The notes beneath the pieces are model-generated. The model had not been told where the DNA came from and did no database searches. It was given only the letters and a program-made list of their open reading frames with translations. The position numbers and the translations under genes were made by a program. 13,960 bases of DNA from CAVQBP01 sp964448105 (GTDB lineage Bacteria > Bacteroidota > Ignavibacteria > Ignavibacteriales > Ignavibacteriaceae): assembly GCA_964448105.1 (NCBI GenBank), contig CAYUVK010000125.1, positions 1 to 13,960 of the forward strand. Reading direction: 5' to 3'. Each line of letters starts with the position of its first letter. The stretch's first letter is position 1. Shown here in pieces: positions 1 to 8,097 of the stretch.

Positions 1-1151
1 GCAGAGCTACCTATAAGTCCACTCACAGTTTGAACTGCAAATAATCTTCCATGTCCGTTATCTATTCTAAATACACTAATCGTATTTGTACCATGACTTA
101 AGGCATACAAATATTGAGAATTATTGCTAACAGCCATATCAATCGGGGCCGAACCCGATCCGGTTGACGCTGTATTCCCTCCGTCATGAAAAAGTACCAA
201 TCCTCCGTTATGCCTTATTCGATAGCCTGAAATATTGCTGGTGCCTGTATTTGTCGTATAAGCAAATCTTCCGTTTTTTGTAATGGCTACCCAGCATGGG
301 GCTGTTTGTGAATCATATACCGGGCCTGTTATTAAATTGATCCCGCCTGAGCTTACATTATATGAAGACATGGCGCCCGCATTTGCACCGCCGCCGAAAG
401 CATCAGATACAATCAAATGGCCTTTATTGTCAAATGCAAATCCGTACGGCGTATTACCCGCAGAAGCTTGTGTATTTGGTCCGCTTGCTATCCCGTTAAA
501 TCCAACCACATAAGTATCGATCATGTTGGTTGCTTTTTCGGTTACAACCAGCACCCTGCCGTTTGGGCTGAATTCAATTTGTGCCGGTCCAACGCTTGCA
601 CCGCTTAAAGGCTGTGTTGATCCGCTAATTTGTGAAATTGTGCCATCGTTATTAATTCTGAATCCCGTTATATTCTCCGTCAATCCGGCATTTAAAACAT
701 ATAACAATCTGCCGTGAGTAGTTAAGCTAACCGGCATTGTTCCCCCGGAAGATTTCTTGTCTATCAAAGTCAATCCGTTTTCTCCTACAGATAAAACCGA
801 TATATCATTACTCCCTGCATTCACCGCAAAAAGCAGACCCCCGTCAAGGACTAAGGCACCCTGTGAACCAAGCCCCGCACCTGTACCTGTTCCGCCCGTT
901 GAAAAAGAACCTGCCATTGACATTGTTCCATGATCGGATATTTTGAACATTACAACTTCATTCCCTACTGCAGAATTAGAAAGAGTATAGACGGCATGCA
1001 CGTTATGGCCATTGTTGCCATATTTATCTAATGATTGTACAGCATTTTCATTTACAGGACCATTAATTGAACTAACATCATTTTTTTCACATCCTGCAAA
1101 TATCATAATGATGAGAAAAAGAAATGGAACAAAAATTTTTGTGTATTTCAT
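1..1151 (-). CDS. Beta-propeller lipoprotein, YncE / lactonase-like (3' end outside the window)
   Basis: An open frame of 383 codons starts at ATG 1151 and reaches the window edge without a stop. A GGAGG ribosome site lies 5 bases upstream. The N-terminus is a lipoprotein signal: a basic start (MKYTK), a hydrophobic run at residues 7-18 and a lipobox FAGC with Cys21, followed by EKND and a Ser/Asn-rich linker. From about residue 50 the chain is built of beta-propeller-like repeats ending in I-x-x-[FY]-x-[IV]: NAGSNDISVLSV (111-122), LNAGLTENITGFRI (153-166), TEKATNMIDTYVV (204-216), TNTGTSNISGYRI (300-312) and LSHGTNTISVFRI (351-363). FSPNGR (194-199) is typical of the lactonase / YncE seven-bladed propeller superfamily. 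A catalytic 6-phosphogluconolactonase role cannot be claimed; a surface lipoprotein of unknown ligand is equally likely. It follows lutB in the same direction after 123 bp. The size suggests only a short C-terminal piece is missing. Confidence 0.85.
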   Translation of the reverse strand, partial: MKYTKIFVPFLFLIIMIFAGCEKNDVSSINGPVNENAVQSLDKYGNNGHNVHAVYTLSNSAVGNEVVMFKISDHGTMSMAGSFSTGGTGTGAGLGSQGALVLDGGLLFAVNAGSNDISVLSVGENGLTLIDKKSSGGTMPVSLTTHGRLLYVLNAGLTENITGFRINNDGTISQISGSTQPLSGASVGPAQIEFSPNGRVLVVTEKATNMIDTYVVGFNGIASGPNTQASAGNTPYGFAFDNKGHLIVSDAFGGGANAGAMSSYNVSSGGINLITGPVYDSQTAPCWVAITKNGRFAYTTNTGTSNISGYRIRHNGGLVLFHDGGNTASTGSGSAPIDMAVSNNSQYLYALSHGTNTISVFRIDNGHGRLFAVQTVSGLIGSS

Positions 1152-1156
1152 AAATA

Positions 1157-1161
1157 CCTCC
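1157..1161 (-). promoter_or_regulatory. Ribosome binding site of the beta-propeller lipoprotein gene
   Basis: On the minus strand GGAGG lies 5 bases before ATG 1151. It is the clearest Shine-Dalgarno site in the window; most other starts here have weak or no recognisable sites. It fixes the start of the lipoprotein at the Met just before its signal peptide. Confidence 0.7.
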
Positions 1162-1274
1162 GGTTTTTAATTAATAAAATCGTTCGCGCAGTCAACATAT
1201 AATTGGAAGGTCACAAAAATATCACGACATGGTAAAATTTCTATCTGAAATTATTAATGTGATTAGTTTTCCGG

Positions 1275-3512
1275 TTAGCTAACTAGTATTTTGGCAAGCA
1301 ATTCTAGAGGATGAATAACATCATAACCCATTTCTGATATTTGATCTTTACAGGAAATACCGCCGGCCAAGACTAAAATATTATCTTTATCCCCGGCGGT
1401 TTGAATTTGTTTAAAAAGATCTTCGGCGTCTCTCATGCTTACTTCATAAAAATCTTTCTTGTATCCGAAACTTCCCGCCATGCCGCAGCATTCTACTTGA
1501 GAAGTTATAACATTAAAACCCAGTTTTTGCAGCAATTCAATTGTTTGATCTGCAGCTCCAATTGTTTTTTGCTGGCAATGACTATGGTAAAATAACTTAT
1601 GATCAGATAATTTCTTAATATCAAATATTTGATTTGGATTAATATTTTCTTCTATTAATAACTTTTTCAGATACTCGAAAGGCTCATAACTATGATTCTT
1701 AATTTTTATGAATAGCTCTTCATCTTTTATAAAATGTTTATAATCCCGGCGAAACATTGCAAGTACACTTGGTTCAATAACCACTATATCATACCCTTTT
1801 TCAATCCATTGGTTTAAATATTGAACTATTAATTGTGCACGTTTTGATGCCGCAACTATCAAACCTTGTGAAAGAGCTGCTCTTCCATCCGGTATAACTT
1901 CACCGAGAGTTAAATTAATTCCTAAATCATTAAACACTTTGATTGCTGCAATACCTCTTGCAGGATAAAGATAATTAGTATAAATATCTGCGAATAATAA
2001 AACTTTCCTTCCGGTATCGGACTTCTTTAGTAAAGATAACCCAAGTTTTTGATAGTGTTTTACCAAAGTTTTATTTGTAAAAGCAGGCAACATTCTCTCC
2101 CGGCTTAGTCCCAGAAATTTTTCCAATAAAATTCTTACCGGTCTATTTCTTTGCATTTTATTTGAGATAGCTGGAAATCTGCTTCCCCATTTTGCAAAAT
2201 GATAAAAATTTCCGAGGAAAAGCTTCTGTAAATTCGCTTTTTCATTTAAATTATCCTTTGGTAATAATCCTTTAAAAATAAATGAATACTTTAATTTTTC
2301 TTTTTCATTTAGTCTTTGATGAAGAATCTCATTTAACCAGGGGATATCTATCTTAACAGGGCATTGAGGAACACACCTTGAACAGCCTGTACAAAGTTCG
2401 CTGAAACGGGCATTTTCAAGTTTACCTGTCCCGGTTTCCCATGCACCTCCTATACCCCCGGAATATGTCTCACCGCCGAATGCATGCCCGCCAACCGATT
2501 GAAAATTCGCGCATGCATTCAAGCAGGCTCCGCATCTTATACAGTATAATGCTTCATGCAGAATAGGATCATTACGCATTTTCATTCTGCCATTATCAAT
2601 TAATACGAGATAAAATTCTCGTTTATTGTTTTTCTTTTTATTGAACGGATACAAAGGTAAACTAAGCGGTGGTCTTATAATACTTGTATATGAAGTCAAC
2701 GGCTGCCCGGTACCGCTCGGTGCCAGCAATTCAAGGAAGGTACCAAAATCATTTATAGATGGCAGTACTTTTTCTATTCCAGCAAGAGCAACATGCACAG
2801 GCGGAAGAGTATAACATAAACGGATATTCCCTTCGCTCTCGACCAGAGCAATAGAACCTGTATCGGCTGCAATAAAGTTTGCTCCTGTTATTCCAATATC
2901 AGCAGTTAAAAATTTTTCTCGCAATTTTGTACGAGCAAATTTAGTTAGCTCTTCCCCGGTTTCAAGAGGAATACCCGGGTTAAATTTTTCTTTAAATAAT
3001 TTTGATATCCTTTCGCGGCTTTGATGTATTGCCGGTCCCACTATATGCGAAGGCTGTTCTCCGGAATATTGCAAAATAAATTCAGCAAGATCTGTTTCCG
3101 CTACTTCAATTCCTCCCGCTTCCAATACATGGTTTAATTTAATTTCTTCCGATGTAATTGATTTTCCTTTAACAACAAGTTCTGCTTTATACAGCAGGCA
3201 TATTTTCAAAATATAATCACATGCGTCCTTTGCATCTTTCGCTAAATAAAAATGACCACCGTTCAATTTTATTGAAGATTCTAGTTTTGCCAATAACTCA
3301 GGAAGATTTTCAATTGAATATTCTTTCAATTTACGTGCATGATCTTTTAGCAAATCATAGTCTTCAATTTTTCCTATTGCCGAGTAATGATTTAGATTAA
3401 AAGTTTGAACATTTCGTTTTACTGCTTCACTTTCGATATCAAGCGACATCTTTATAGCTTTATGAAGATTTTCAGGATTACTCTTATTTGCTACTTCTCT
3501 TGGGTTAATCAT
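1275..3512 (-). CDS. lutB: LutB-type L-lactate oxidation iron-sulfur protein fused to a C-terminal CCG-domain module
   Basis: The 745-residue protein is far longer than an ordinary LutB (about 470). Residues about 80-300 form a LUD domain (ADTGSIALVESEG motif). Two ferredoxin-like clusters follow: C324-x2-C327-x2-C330-x3-C334 and C374-x2-C377-x2-C380-x3-C384. After a linker, residues about 490-745 form a CCG-type (cysteine-rich) module standing in for separate LutA. Its second half is intact: HSHCQQK (Cys646), ECCGMAGSFG (Cys675/676) and GISCKDQI (Cys721). In its first half the expected CCGRA is PDGRA (541-545), so that cysteine pair is lost. CCGMAGSFG is the style of YdiJ/GlpC proteins rather than of LutA (CCGFGG). 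The expected role is electron transfer in cytoplasmic oxidation of L-lactate to pyruvate, with LutC. It starts at ATG 3 bp after the lutC stop, and is the last gene of the rhamnose/lactate operon. Role by family and context, not proven. Confidence 0.88.
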   Translation of the reverse strand: MINPREVANKSNPENLHKAIKMSLDIESEAVKRNVQTFNLNHYSAIGKIEDYDLLKDHARKLKEYSIENLPELLAKLESSIKLNGGHFYLAKDAKDACDYILKICLLYKAELVVKGKSITSEEIKLNHVLEAGGIEVAETDLAEFILQYSGEQPSHIVGPAIHQSRERISKLFKEKFNPGIPLETGEELTKFARTKLREKFLTADIGITGANFIAADTGSIALVESEGNIRLCYTLPPVHVALAGIEKVLPSINDFGTFLELLAPSGTGQPLTSYTSIIRPPLSLPLYPFNKKKNNKREFYLVLIDNGRMKMRNDPILHEALYCIRCGACLNACANFQSVGGHAFGGETYSGGIGGAWETGTGKLENARFSELCTGCSRCVPQCPVKIDIPWLNEILHQRLNEKEKLKYSFIFKGLLPKDNLNEKANLQKLFLGNFYHFAKWGSRFPAISNKMQRNRPVRILLEKFLGLSRERMLPAFTNKTLVKHYQKLGLSLLKKSDTGRKVLLFADIYTNYLYPARGIAAIKVFNDLGINLTLGEVIPDGRAALSQGLIVAASKRAQLIVQYLNQWIEKGYDIVVIEPSVLAMFRRDYKHFIKDEELFIKIKNHSYEPFEYLKKLLIEENINPNQIFDIKKLSDHKLFYHSHCQQKTIGAADQTIELLQKLGFNVITSQVECCGMAGSFGYKKDFYEVSMRDAEDLFKQIQTAGDKDNILVLAGGISCKDQISEMGYDVIHPLELLAKILVS

Positions 3513-3515
3513 TCC

Positions 3516-4049
3516 TTAATCCAGTAAAATAATATGTAATTTATCCGGACCATGAACTCCCCTGACAAGCTCACCCATATCAGCCGTTGCACTTGGACCC
3601 GAAATAAAGATCCATCCGCTTTGTTCTAAAGGTTTTTTCGATATATATTGATCAAAAATATCCCGGGGGCGTAAAACAATATTTTTTGATTCTAAAATTA
3701 CAATATGTTTTCTCGGCAAAAGACTTATATAACTGCTCATATTAGAATTTATAGAAATACATACCGAACCTGTACGAGCAACACCGGCAAATGCATCTGT
3801 AATTCCAACCTCGGCAGACGACATTTGTTCTGCGTTAGGCTGTTTAACAACATTAATCTTCTGTTCAAAATATTTAAATAGATGGCTGGGAATATATTGC
3901 GGTTCCGACATTATTATATTTTTTGAATCCGAAATACTTTTGACTAAAGAATCATATAGTACTCCAGGTGAAGAATTAATTTCTTCTACGGTTGCACCCG
4001 CTTTTTGTGCCGTATCAATAAACTGTAAAATTATTTTAGAGTTGTTCAC
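3516..4049 (-). CDS. lutC: LutC-type LUD-domain lactate utilization protein
   Basis: This 177-residue protein is a small single-domain LUD protein. It has the family signatures GITDAFAGVARTGS (residues 82-95), ISGPSATADM (149-158) and VRGVHGP (162-168). LutC is a subunit of the LutABC L-lactate oxidation complex, which makes pyruvate in the cytoplasm; its exact function in the complex is not well defined. The reading frame starts at GTG 4049, because the ATG one base upstream reads straight into TGA and no other in-frame Met occurs before residue 47. The gene begins 2 bp after the rhaEW stop and ends 3 bp before lutB, so translation is likely coupled within one operon. Downstream of a lactaldehyde dehydrogenase, the obvious substrate is L-lactate derived from rhamnose. 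Confidence 0.9.
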   Translation of the reverse strand: MNNSKIILQFIDTAQKAGATVEEINSSPGVLYDSLVKSISDSKNIIMSEPQYIPSHLFKYFEQKINVVKQPNAEQMSSAEVGITDAFAGVARTGSVCISINSNMSSYISLLPRKHIVILESKNIVLRPRDIFDQYISKKPLEQSGWIFISGPSATADMGELVRGVHGPDKLHIILLD

Positions 4050-4051
4050 AT

Positions 4052-6244
4052 CTATCTTAAGAATGCTTCATGTAAACCGCCATCGACATTCAATATCTGA
4101 CCGGTTGTTTTACTTAATCGATCGCTTATTAATAAATATGCCGCTTCAGCCTGATCTGCTAATGTAATAGGAGATTTCGTAAGAGTTCTTTGAGCATAAA
4201 ACTCAGCTAATTTGTTCCGAAGCGCTTCAGTATCTTCATCTTTGGAAAAAGAAATATTATATTTTACCAAGGAGCTAATAACCCTGTCGCGCGGAAACAT
4301 GCTGCCGCCTTCAACAACAGTAGCCGGCGCCAAACCATTTACCCTTATATTTGGAGAAAGTTCAATTGCTAATTCACGTACCAGGTGATTTGCCGCAGCC
4401 TTACTTGTATCATAGGCAAGAGAGCCTTTTTTTGATACTGCAGCATTAACACTTGTTGTAATAACCAGACTTCCTTTTAATCCCTGTGCTTCCCAAACTT
4501 TCTTTGCTTCATCGGCTATTAGGTATGAACCTATAACATTTATATCGAAAGTCTGCTTCCACTTTTTATCCGGTATATATCCCTTTTCATCCGGCGGCAC
4601 AAATATACCTGCAGTTATTATTATCCTGTCGACACCGCCGTAGGCAAGAATTATCTGACTGAACATTTCCCGAATGCTTTCCCGGTTTTTCACATCAACC
4701 ACTAATCCTAGTGCCGGACCGCAATTAGAAATACCGGAGCCGGCCACACCTATTCCAAAGCCGAAAGTATTTATAATTTCTTTTGCCGTTTCTTCTGCGG
4801 CTTCTTTATTTATATCGGCACAAACAACATGGGCCCCTTCTTTGGCAACTCTTTTCGAAGCTGCTTTACCTATCCCGCTGCCCGCTCCAACAACTAAAAT
4901 AATATCGCTGGCAAATTCTTTTTCGGGCGGCATACGGCGGAGTTTTGCTTCTTCGAGTGCCCAGTATTCGATATCAAAAGCCTCCTGTCTCGGCAATGCA
5001 ATATATTCATCAATTGCTTCTGCACCGCGCATAACTTCGACTGCATTATTATAAAACTCTGCCGCCATTCTTGATTCACTTTTATTTTTACCCCAGGCAA
5101 TCATTCCCAAACCCGGAATAAGAATAATTGCCGGGTTAGGATTCCGCATCGGCGGTGAACCCGGATGTTTACAAGCTTCATAATACGCAGCATAATCATT
5201 ACGATATTGTACCAAACCTTCTTCAAGTATTTTTATAAGTGAATCTGGATCTTCGCTCTGCGGATCCCAATTAACATACAAAGGTTTAATTTTGGTTCTT
5301 AAGAAATGATCCGGGCATGATGTACCTAATTCAGCTAAAAGCGGAGCATCAAAACTGTTGACAAACCTCAAAATCTTTTCATCGGTTTGAATTGTTGCTG
5401 TAAATTTATTCTTCCCGGAAATCAATCCTCGAAGCTTAGGTAATATCTCAATTAATATTTTATTACGATAGCCCGATGATAACTGCTTGAATTTTTGTCC
5501 TCCAAATGTCTGATCGCCTTTATCATGTTTCTTTATATATTCGGCGGCTTTTTCAATTATCGTTAAAGTTAATTCATAGCATTCCTTATCATTATCTGCC
5601 CAGTTGATTACTCCATGCTGTCCCAGAATTAAACCTTTTAAGTTCGAATTCTTTTTACATTCTTCTTGAATTTTTAATCCAAGATCAAAACCTGGACGCT
5701 GCCATTTGATCCGGCCGATTTCATCTCCAAAAATTTCATTTGCAAGTATTTTTGAATTTTTTGAAGCGGCTACTGCAATAACAGCATCTGGATGCATATG
5801 ATCTACATGCCTAAATGGTACAAAAGAATGGAGTGGTGTATCAATAGAACTAGCGCGAGGGTTCAGGTTAAAAATAGTATGTTTGTACATACCCACCATT
5901 GAATCTTCAATTCCTGTTTTTACTCCTTTTTCATCTGCCCCATTATAAATAGACTGAAGTTTAATTAAAGAATCTTGATACAATGAGGCGAAATTTTCCT
6001 TTTTAGATGTACGCAGGTCACCACCGGAACCTTTAACCCAAAGAACTTCCACATTTTCACCGGTTAACGGATCTTTCATAATAATTTTTGAAGAAGTATT
6101 ACCTCCCCCGGTATTTGTAATACGCTGGTCATTACCTAAAATATTCGAGCGATAAACAAGACGCTCAACAGGATCCAGTTTATCCGCTTTATTATTATCC
6201 CATCCATAATTAACATGTTTAAATTTTCTTTCTGTAACAGACAT
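4052..6244 (-). CDS. rhaEW: Bifunctional rhamnulose-1-phosphate aldolase / L-lactaldehyde dehydrogenase (RhaEW type)
   Basis: The 730-residue protein joins two enzymes. Residues about 20-240 are a class II aldolase domain with metal-binding histidines in HVDHMHPDAV (H149, H151) and LGQHGV (H210), and a glycine-rich phosphate region NTGGGNTS (44-51). It should split L-rhamnulose-1-phosphate into DHAP and L-lactaldehyde. Residues about 445-730 are a short-chain dehydrogenase with nucleotide motif GAGSGIG (453-459), acidic D477 after strand 2 (suggesting NAD over NADP), and catalytic N569, S598, Y611 and K615; TAG at 544-546 replaces the usual NAG. This half should oxidise L-lactaldehyde to L-lactate. 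The Gly-rich stretch at 494-513 looks typical of this fused family. ATG 6244 lies 23 bp after the rhaB stop, and lutC follows 2 bp after its own stop, so the product feeds LutBC directly. Such fusions are known from rhamnose loci of several phyla. Both active sites look intact. Confidence 0.93.
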   Translation of the reverse strand: MSVTERKFKHVNYGWDNNKADKLDPVERLVYRSNILGNDQRITNTGGGNTSSKIIMKDPLTGENVEVLWVKGSGGDLRTSKKENFASLYQDSLIKLQSIYNGADEKGVKTGIEDSMVGMYKHTIFNLNPRASSIDTPLHSFVPFRHVDHMHPDAVIAVAASKNSKILANEIFGDEIGRIKWQRPGFDLGLKIQEECKKNSNLKGLILGQHGVINWADNDKECYELTLTIIEKAAEYIKKHDKGDQTFGGQKFKQLSSGYRNKILIEILPKLRGLISGKNKFTATIQTDEKILRFVNSFDAPLLAELGTSCPDHFLRTKIKPLYVNWDPQSEDPDSLIKILEEGLVQYRNDYAAYYEACKHPGSPPMRNPNPAIILIPGLGMIAWGKNKSESRMAAEFYNNAVEVMRGAEAIDEYIALPRQEAFDIEYWALEEAKLRRMPPEKEFASDIILVVGAGSGIGKAASKRVAKEGAHVVCADINKEAAEETAKEIINTFGFGIGVAGSGISNCGPALGLVVDVKNRESIREMFSQIILAYGGVDRIIITAGIFVPPDEKGYIPDKKWKQTFDINVIGSYLIADEAKKVWEAQGLKGSLVITTSVNAAVSKKGSLAYDTSKAAANHLVRELAIELSPNIRVNGLAPATVVEGGSMFPRDRVISSLVKYNISFSKDEDTEALRNKLAEFYAQRTLTKSPITLADQAEAAYLLISDRLSKTTGQILNVDGGLHEAFLR

Positions 6245-6267
6245 TTATTCGCTCTATATATTTATTA

Positions 6268-7722
6268 TTAAAATTTATTGTCTAAAGCCGGTAAATTTAA
6301 GTACCGCTGATAGGCCTCCCCCCAAGCTTCTTTATCCTTGGGTTCGTAATATTTTAATTCTTTAGTATTTGAAATAATCTGCCTAGCATCGTGCAAATTT
6401 TTTAATTCACCAAGTGTGATTAACTGAACTATTGCATTCCCAATTACAGTAGCTTCTGCAGGTCCGGCTATTACGGTTAAACCTGTTGCGTTAGCAGTAA
6501 ATTGATTAAGTAATCTATTCTTTGAACCTCCGCCGACTATATGTACTTCCTCAACTTTTCTTCCGGAAATTTCAGCAAGATTTTTTATTACATGATTATA
6601 AGCCAAGGCAAGACTTTCCAGAACACACCGGACGATGGCTCCCGGTGTTTTAGGTACCGGCTGTGAAGTCTTCCTGCAAAAGTCTTGAATAAATTTTGGG
6701 TGGTCGCCAGGATGAAGGAAAACAGGATCATTAGGAACTATAAAAGAACGGAGCGGCTTCTCTAAAGTCGACATTTTCATTAATTCAGCATAGGATAAAT
6801 TTTTTCGCTTTGATTCCCATATTCTGCGGCATTCCTGCAGAATCCAAAGACCCATAATGTTTTTTAACAACCGGAAAGTTCCGTAAACCCCTCCTTCATT
6901 AGTAACATTTGCCTTCAAAGCGCCCTCACTTAAAAGCGGAGCCATTGTTTCTAAACCAACAAGATTCCATGTTCCGCTACTTATGTAAGCAAAATTATTT
7001 GTCTTAGCAGGAACAGCAGCTACAGCACTTCCTGTATCGTGGGCAGCAACTGCGATAACATCCATTTTCTTATATTGACCAAGTACTGCCCCCGGTTGTA
7101 CAACTTCAGGAAAAATTTTAACCGGTATTTTTAGTTTTTCAAGCAAGGGCTTGGCCCAATCGTTTATTAATGGATTATACATTTGTGTTGTAGTTGCACT
7201 TGTAAATTCACAGACTTTTATACCCGTTAACCAAAAGTTGAGTAAGTCAGGGGGGGTAAGAAATGTTTTAGCAATTGAAAGGATAGGTGATTGGTTTTCA
7301 ACCAAACTCATTATTTGATAGAGAGTATTGATAGACATGAACTGGATACCGGTTTGATAAAATATTTCTTCCTTTGGAACTTTAAGAAAGACCTTTTCCA
7401 TCATTCCTATGGTTCTGTTATCCCGGTGATGAACCGGGTTAGCTATCAAATTATCAAATTCATCCAAAAGTACAAAATCTACTCCCCAGGTATCTACACC
7501 TATGCTTGAAGATTTTAATAATTTCCCTTTATCAATACCAATTTTAATTTCATTCCATAACCGTAAAATGTCCCAGAATAAAGTTCCATTAACCCTTGCG
7601 GGAATGTTTGGAAAACGATGAATTTCGTTAAGGTTTAAAACCTTACCGTCAAATCCTACCTCCATTACACGGCCTGATTCACCTCCTAAATCTACCGATA
7701 AAACAATCCTTTTCGGTTTCAT
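6268..7722 (-). CDS. rhaB: Rhamnulokinase (FGGY kinase family)
   Basis: The 484 residues match the usual RhaB length (about 480-490). The protein transfers phosphate from ATP to L-rhamnulose, giving L-rhamnulose-1-phosphate for the aldolase encoded next. Visible FGGY motifs are the N-terminal nucleotide-fold strand SVDLGGESGR (9-18), GVDTWGVDF (75-83), the rhamnulokinase-style TSATTTQMYNP (174-184), HDTGSAV (228-234) whose Asp229 is the likely catalytic base, ISSGTWNLVG (247-256), and the C-terminal ATP-side VGGGSKN (396-402) and GPAEATVIGN (420-429). The start at ATG 7722 puts the first beta strand right at the N-terminus, as in other kinases of the family; no strong ribosome site precedes it. 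It sits 30 bp after the isomerase remnant and 23 bp before rhaEW. No frameshift or missing core motif was seen, so it should be active if transcribed. Confidence 0.94.
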   Translation of the reverse strand: MKPKRIVLSVDLGGESGRVMEVGFDGKVLNLNEIHRFPNIPARVNGTLFWDILRLWNEIKIGIDKGKLLKSSSIGVDTWGVDFVLLDEFDNLIANPVHHRDNRTIGMMEKVFLKVPKEEIFYQTGIQFMSINTLYQIMSLVENQSPILSIAKTFLTPPDLLNFWLTGIKVCEFTSATTTQMYNPLINDWAKPLLEKLKIPVKIFPEVVQPGAVLGQYKKMDVIAVAAHDTGSAVAAVPAKTNNFAYISSGTWNLVGLETMAPLLSEGALKANVTNEGGVYGTFRLLKNIMGLWILQECRRIWESKRKNLSYAELMKMSTLEKPLRSFIVPNDPVFLHPGDHPKFIQDFCRKTSQPVPKTPGAIVRCVLESLALAYNHVIKNLAEISGRKVEEVHIVGGGSKNRLLNQFTANATGLTVIAGPAEATVIGNAIVQLITLGELKNLHDARQIISNTKELKYYEPKDKEAWGEAYQRYLNLPALDNKF

Positions 7723-7752
7723 AATAACAAACTCAATACTCTAAATAATTAC

Positions 7753-8097
7753 TTATCCGTTTGGATAACCGCCACCGGACTTTTCTATCCCTCTTTCTTC
7801 CGCAATCTTTGCAGCATAATTATCACAGCGATATATTGAAATCGGATCTGGATGAATTCCCATTTCTTCCCTCACTTCTGAAAGCAAAGGGCGCACATCC
7901 GTTTCAAAAGCATCAACTAATATTCTATGAGCTCCCAAAATATCCCCGGCTTCCTGAGCTTCTTTAAGTTTAGGATAGTCAACGATCAAAGCTTTTGCAT
8001 AAGCGGTTTGGCAATTTATAATACTCAAAATCATAGCTTCAAGCTTTGGTTCTATTGTATGACTCTGATCGATCATATAAGCTACATTATCTGCTTT
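7753..8097 (-). pseudogene. rhaI: L-rhamnose isomerase, C-terminal remnant (5' three quarters missing)
   Basis: The frame ending at TAA 7753 encodes the last roughly 110 residues of an L-rhamnose isomerase of the Pseudomonas stutzeri RhaI type (full length about 430). Recognisable family sequence begins near ADNVAYMIDQSH and runs through AYAKALIVDYPKL, DAFETDVRPLL and DPISIYRCDNYAAKIAEERG to a normal-looking end. The Asp of IDQSH is one of the metal ligands in the family, but the upstream ligand residues and most of the barrel are absent. Immediately upstream, at about 8093, the homology stops; the bases there encode an AraC-family segment on the other strand. The frame stays open further upstream only as translation of antisense AraC sequence. 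An ATG at 8076 could start a 107-residue peptide, but this cannot be an active isomerase. It lies 30 bp before rhaB, where an intact rhaI would be expected. Confidence 0.8.

Noticed and set aside
283..946. Several plus-strand frames of 63-76 codons
   Set aside because: They lie antisense to the beta-propeller lipoprotein gene, have no ribosome sites or family similarity, and the minus-strand frame explains the region fully.
1190..1195. TTGACT on the minus strand upstream of the lipoprotein gene as a -35 box
   Set aside because: No acceptable -10 box lies at 16-18 bases spacing, so a promoter cannot be supported.
1274..1283. Perfect palindrome GTTAGCTAAC at the lutB stop codon
   Set aside because: It is only 10 bp with no loop and no U-run; too short to support a terminator or an operator.
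4674..5054. A 126-codon plus-strand frame
   Set aside because: It is antisense to rhaEW, which has intact domains; its Ser/Ala/Ile-rich content is the mirror of the SDR coding sequence.
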